DNA of 24,042 nt from Bacteroidota bacterium (GTDB lineage: Bacteria > Bacteroidota > Bacteroidia > Bacteroidales > VadinHA17). Positions 21,325 to 24,042 of this stretch are shown here, one piece after another. The stretch covers positions 1-24,042 of the forward strand of contig JAEYZD010000041.1 in assembly GCA_023430725.1 (NCBI GenBank), read 5' to 3'. A program made the position numbers and the translations under genes. The notes beneath the pieces are model-generated. The model did not search any database and was not told the DNA's origin. It saw only the letters and a program-made list of their open reading frames with translations. Numbering within the stretch: the first letter of the stretch is position 1; each line of letters begins with the position of its first letter.

Positions 21325-21332
21325 CAAAGATA
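21325..21332 (-). promoter_or_regulatory. -7 box of rnpB
   Basis: The minus strand reads TATCTTTG, an exact TAnnTTTG match. The predicted start six to seven bases on coincides with the P1 helix. The whole promoter overlaps the 3' end of the aldehyde dehydrogenase gene (stop at 21348); no TTG is seen at the usual place. Confidence 0.6.
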
Positions 21333-21347
21333 GTCAATAAAAGCTGA

Positions 21348-22718
21348 TTACTGTCCGTAGATGTTTATTGTCTTGACATTCAGGAACTCTAGCAAACCCT
21401 CGGAGGAGAGCTCCCTGCCGTAGCCGGAATCCTTTACCCCGCCGAACGGAAGGGCGGGATCAGATTTCACAAATCCGTTGATTGCAACGGTGCCTGTATC
21501 GATGGCACGGGCCATCTCCATGGCCAGTCTCTCGTTGGCAGTCCACACCGTGGCGCCAAGCCCGAACGGGGTATCATTGCTCATTATAACAGCTTCTTCA
21601 CGTGTACTGAAGCGAAAAATAGGTGCCACCGGGCCGAAGGTCTCTTCATCAGCCAGCGGGGAATCAGGCGGCACATTGTCTACTACTGCCGGGATGAACA
21701 GAGCCGGGTATTTCTTCCCTTCCCTGCCGCCGCACAGCAGCTTCGCTCCCATACTGAGGGTTTTATTAAGCTGCCGTTCCAGTTCATCAGCCGCTGAAAT
21801 ATTTACCATCGGTCCCACATAAGTCTGATGATCAAGCGGATCACCCGTTCTGAGAGCAGAGACTGCTGCAACAAACCGGTCACGGAACCTGTCATAGATA
21901 TCCTCATGCATGATTATCCTCTTGGCCGCTATGCAGCTCTGTCCGCCGTTCAGAAACCTGGAAATCACTGCTGCTTCAACTGCCCTTTCAATCTGCGCAT
22001 CCGCGAAGACGATGAACGGATCGCTGCCACCAAGTTCCATTACCATCTTTTTCAGGTTTGCACCTGCCACCGAGGCGATCTGTCTTCCGGCTGCCGTGCT
22101 GCCTGTAAGGGACACGCCCCGGATACGATGATCGGCAATAATTGCATTCACCTGGCTGTGTGACGGGAAAATGGTGCGGAAGAGACCCTCCGGGATACCC
22201 GATTCAGTAACGATCTGCTCAATGGCCAGTGCTGACCGCGGCACACAGGATGCATGTTTCAGCAGGGCTCCGTTGCCGCCGGCCAGGGCCGGAACGATGA
22301 AACGGAAGACCTGCCAGAAAGGGAAGTTCCATGGCATGATTCCGAGGATAATTCCCTGCGGCTCGCGGGCCACCAGGCTTGTCTGTGCGGATGAAGCCCT
22401 TTTCTCCGGCACAAGCAGTCGCGGAGCATGCTCAGCATACCACCGGCACAGAAGGGCACATTTTTCGGCCTCCGCCACACCCTGCGAGACAGGCTTGCCC
22501 ATCTCGGTTGCCATGATCACTGCCAGTTCCTCGCTGCGGCGCTGCAGGATATCGGCCATCAGGTTCAGCGGTCTGCACCTCTCTTCCGGCATCACGGTGC
22601 GCCAGCGGAGAAACGCATCCCATGACTGTGAAACAATCACAGACAGGTCTTCATCCCCTGTGTTCTGATAAGCAGCAACCTCTGTCTGGCGCCAGGGATC
22701 GAAACTGATGTATGCCAT
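21348..22718 (-). CDS. NAD(P)+ succinate-semialdehyde dehydrogenase-like (Sad/YneI type) aldehyde dehydrogenase
   Basis: Oxidises an aldehyde to its acid; the closest resemblance I recall is E. coli Sad (YneI), which acts on succinate semialdehyde with NAD+. The 456-residue protein has the catalytic Cys262 in NGGQSCIAAKR, the general base Glu228 in MELGGSDPFIV, the cofactor loop LTGSTAAGRQIA (204-215), the GIMPWNFPFWQVFR block (126-139) and EEMTFGPVAP-like EETFGPVAP near the C-terminus. ALPFGGVKDSGYGRELS closes the fold as in Sad. A possible role is 4-aminobutyrate or succinate-semialdehyde breakdown; no gabT lies in the window. It is followed by rnpB on the same strand, 28 bases away, and preceded by the Smr gene. 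Confidence 0.9.
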   Translation of the reverse strand: MAYISFDPWRQTEVAAYQNTGDEDLSVIVSQSWDAFLRWRTVMPEERCRPLNLMADILQRRSEELAVIMATEMGKPVSQGVAEAEKCALLCRWYAEHAPRLLVPEKRASSAQTSLVAREPQGIILGIMPWNFPFWQVFRFIVPALAGGNGALLKHASCVPRSALAIEQIVTESGIPEGLFRTIFPSHSQVNAIIADHRIRGVSLTGSTAAGRQIASVAGANLKKMVMELGGSDPFIVFADAQIERAVEAAVISRFLNGGQSCIAAKRIIMHEDIYDRFRDRFVAAVSALRTGDPLDHQTYVGPMVNISAADELERQLNKTLSMGAKLLCGGREGKKYPALFIPAVVDNVPPDSPLADEETFGPVAPIFRFSTREEAVIMSNDTPFGLGATVWTANERLAMEMARAIDTGTVAINGFVKSDPALPFGGVKDSGYGRELSSEGLLEFLNVKTINIYGQ

Positions 22719-22775
22719 ATGTTTACCTTTTAATTGTCAACAATTTAGTGACACTGTAACAGGATCTGGATATTA

Positions 22776-23042
22776 TTACTTTTTTATTGTCACCACTGTA
22801 GCGCCGTTGTATCCGTACCTGGCAAACGGGGCATCATGCCAGCTGCACGATGGATAATCAGACGCAAGGGCGTCATGAATCGCCTCCCTCAGCTTGCCGC
22901 TTCCCACGCCGTGAATAAAGATCACCTCCTTCTCACCTGCCCTGATAGCACTGTTGAGTTCCCCCCGGAACCGTGCCATCTGCCGGTCAAGAGCCTGGAT
23001 GCCGCCATGCCCCCTGCCCAGGTGAAGATCAACCTCTCTCAT
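22776..23042 (-). CDS. Solo Smr-domain protein
   Basis: An 88-residue protein consisting of little more than a Smr (small MutS-related) domain: MREVDLHL opens it (DLHL motif at 5-8), IFIHGVGSGKLREAI carries the HGxGxGxLR motif (44-52), and FARYGYNGATVVTI closes it. Smr domains nick or bind DNA or RNA, for example in MutS2 and in ribosome-rescue factors. In many Bacteroidota the same domain sits at the C-terminus of a longer protein (about 300+ residues, DUF2027 family, from memory). Here only 137 bases separate it from queA, so the N-terminal part is missing. An in-frame stop lies directly before the ATG. It could be a functional single-domain protein or a remnant. Confidence 0.8.
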   Translation of the reverse strand: MREVDLHLGRGHGGIQALDRQMARFRGELNSAIRAGEKEVIFIHGVGSGKLREAIHDALASDYPSCSWHDAPFARYGYNGATVVTIKK

Positions 23043-23078
23043 CTATGCTCTGCAATGATTTCCGGTTTGTTTCATGCA

Positions 23079-23110
23079 TTGAAATCTGATCTTAAAAATA
23101 GCTATTTTTG
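23079..23110 (+). promoter_or_regulatory. Promoter of queA
   Basis: TTG (23079-23081), a 21-base spacer, then TATTTTTG (23103-23110), an exact -7 box. The predicted start near 23117 leaves a leader of about 62 bases. Confidence 0.6.
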
Positions 23111-23178
23111 CCGACCTGAAGCCGGTTGAAGTAAAACAGGCACCCGGTGAATATCAGAGACCTCGTCCACACGGATAA

Positions 23179-24042
23179 ATGACACAGGAATACGGCAACA
23201 TAAGGATAGCTGATTACTCGTATGACCTTCCTCCGGAGCGCATAGCGAAGTATCCCCTGGCCGAAAGGGATGCCTCCAGGTTGCTCATCTGGGATGGCAA
23301 CGGCATCAGCGACAGGGTCTTCAGGGAGCTCCCATCCCTGGCAGACAGGGATGCTGTCATGGTCTTCAACAACACGAGGGTCATCCGCGCGAGGCTGATC
23401 TTCCGCAAGGAGAGCGGCGCGATGATTGAGGTATTCTGCCTCGAGCCGCACCTGCCGGCCGAATTCTCCGTCAACCTTGCATCCGGAGGACCGGTTGAGT
23501 GGAAGTGCCTGATTGGCAATCTTAAAAGGTGGAAACAAGGCACGCTGGAATCAAGGTTCATTCACAGCGGCATTGAGTACATCCTGACAGCAGAAAGAAT
23601 CGGAACTGCCGGGGACGCCTTTATTGTACGGTTCGCATGGAATGAGATGCAGCTCTCCTTTGCCGATGTTCTTGAAAGCATGGGTCATATGCCCATCCCC
23701 CCATACCTGGGCAGGGATGATGAGGAGAGTGACAAATCGACATATCAGACCACATACGCACGCATAAGCGGCTCCGTGGCAGCCCCCACGGCGGGACTCC
23801 ACTTCACCCCGGCGGTGATGGAGGCCCTGGAACGGAACAGCATAGACCATGCTGAGGTGACCCTTCACGTCAGTGCCGGCACCTTCAGGCCGGTCAAGGC
23901 TGACCTGATAGGTGACCACATGATGCACAGCGAGCATTTTTTTGTCTCCAGGGAGGTCCTGGAGCGTCTCAGAGGCAGGAGAATCACCGCAGTGGGCACC
24001 ACTGCCGTCCGGACCCTCGAGAGCCTCTACTGGCTCGGATTG
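23179..24042 (+). CDS. queA: S-adenosylmethionine:tRNA ribosyltransferase-isomerase QueA, partial, C-terminus beyond right edge
   Basis: Transfers and isomerises the ribosyl part of SAM to 7-aminomethyl-7-deazaguanine in tRNA, giving epoxyqueuosine at the wobble base of His, Asp, Asn and Tyr tRNAs. All 288 codons visible fit QueA: ADYSYDLPPERIAKYPLAERDASRLL at the N-terminus, the VMVFNNTRVIRARL block, GHMPIPPYLGR and the strongly conserved YQTTYA...GSVAAPTAGLHFTP, HVSAGTFRPVKAD and AVGTTAVRTLES. The full protein is normally 340-410 residues, so about a quarter is cut off. TAA immediately precedes the ATG in frame, which fixes the start. No other queuosine gene is in the window. Confidence 0.98.
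   Translation, partial: MTQEYGNIRIADYSYDLPPERIAKYPLAERDASRLLIWDGNGISDRVFRELPSLADRDAVMVFNNTRVIRARLIFRKESGAMIEVFCLEPHLPAEFSVNLASGGPVEWKCLIGNLKRWKQGTLESRFIHSGIEYILTAERIGTAGDAFIVRFAWNEMQLSFADVLESMGHMPIPPYLGRDDEESDKSTYQTTYARISGSVAAPTAGLHFTPAVMEALERNSIDHAEVTLHVSAGTFRPVKADLIGDHMMHSEHFFVSREVLERLRGRRITAVGTTAVRTLESLYWLGL

Overview
The window looks like a chromosomal segment of a fermentative, probably anaerobic member of the Bacteroidota (Bacteroidales/Marinilabiliales-like). The grounds are Bacteroidota-type promoters (a -7 box TAnnTTTG, in several cases with a TTG about 19-21 bases upstream) in front of tRNA-Lys, pyrK, the HTH gene, the pta operon, the lactate-oxidase-like gene, rnpB and queA, together with protein features familiar from that phylum (PyrK/PyrD pair, SlyD with a Cys-rich tail, solo Smr domain, XRE regulator with a conserved C-terminal tail). 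The genus cannot be fixed from the sequence alone. No phage, plasmid, transposase or CRISPR is present.

Layout. 1-1.1 kb: the start of an SDR gene running off the left edge, then tRNA-Lys(TTT) with promoter and terminator, followed by three copies of a REP-like hairpin element. 1.1-3.4 kb: an Lrp/AsnC regulator and pyrK-pyrD (dihydroorotate dehydrogenase 1B), all leftward. 3.4-5.7 kb: an XRE-type regulator divergent from an acidic amino acid/dicarboxylate symporter, separated by 660 bases of AT-rich DNA holding six TTAC-N4-GTAA operators. 5.9-7.8 kb: SlyD-type prolyl isomerase, a small outer-membrane-like protein and a second SDR. 8.0-13.2 kb: a tight leftward operon pta-ackA-ptb-ptb-buk for acyl-CoA to acyl-phosphate to acid plus ATP. 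Divergent from it (13.4-16.3 kb) is a large FAD/Fe-S D-lactate-dehydrogenase-like protein. 16.4-18.5 kb: a nitrilase-family amidase and an unrecognised membrane-anchored protein. 18.7-20.8 kb: rarA and a secreted LolA-fold-like protein. 20.8-24.0 kb: a structured palindromic element, rnpB (RNase P RNA), a succinate-semialdehyde-type aldehyde dehydrogenase, a solo Smr protein, and queA running off the right edge.

How it fits together. The central block supports substrate-level phosphorylation: oxidation of D-lactate or a related 2-hydroxy acid could feed acetyl-CoA to Pta/AckA, while two Ptb paralogues and Buk would handle butyryl- or branched acyl-CoA. The symporter and the aldehyde dehydrogenase fit growth on amino acids or dicarboxylates.

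The most unusual signals are non-coding. All five convergent junctions in the window carry a short repeat family: REP-like hairpins, arrays of the heptamer TAGGCAR (three junctions) or a palindromic three-way-junction-like element, with an octamer array added at one junction. At several junctions the heptamer array supplies or abuts the TAG stop codons. The regularly spaced operator array around the XRE regulator is the second standout.
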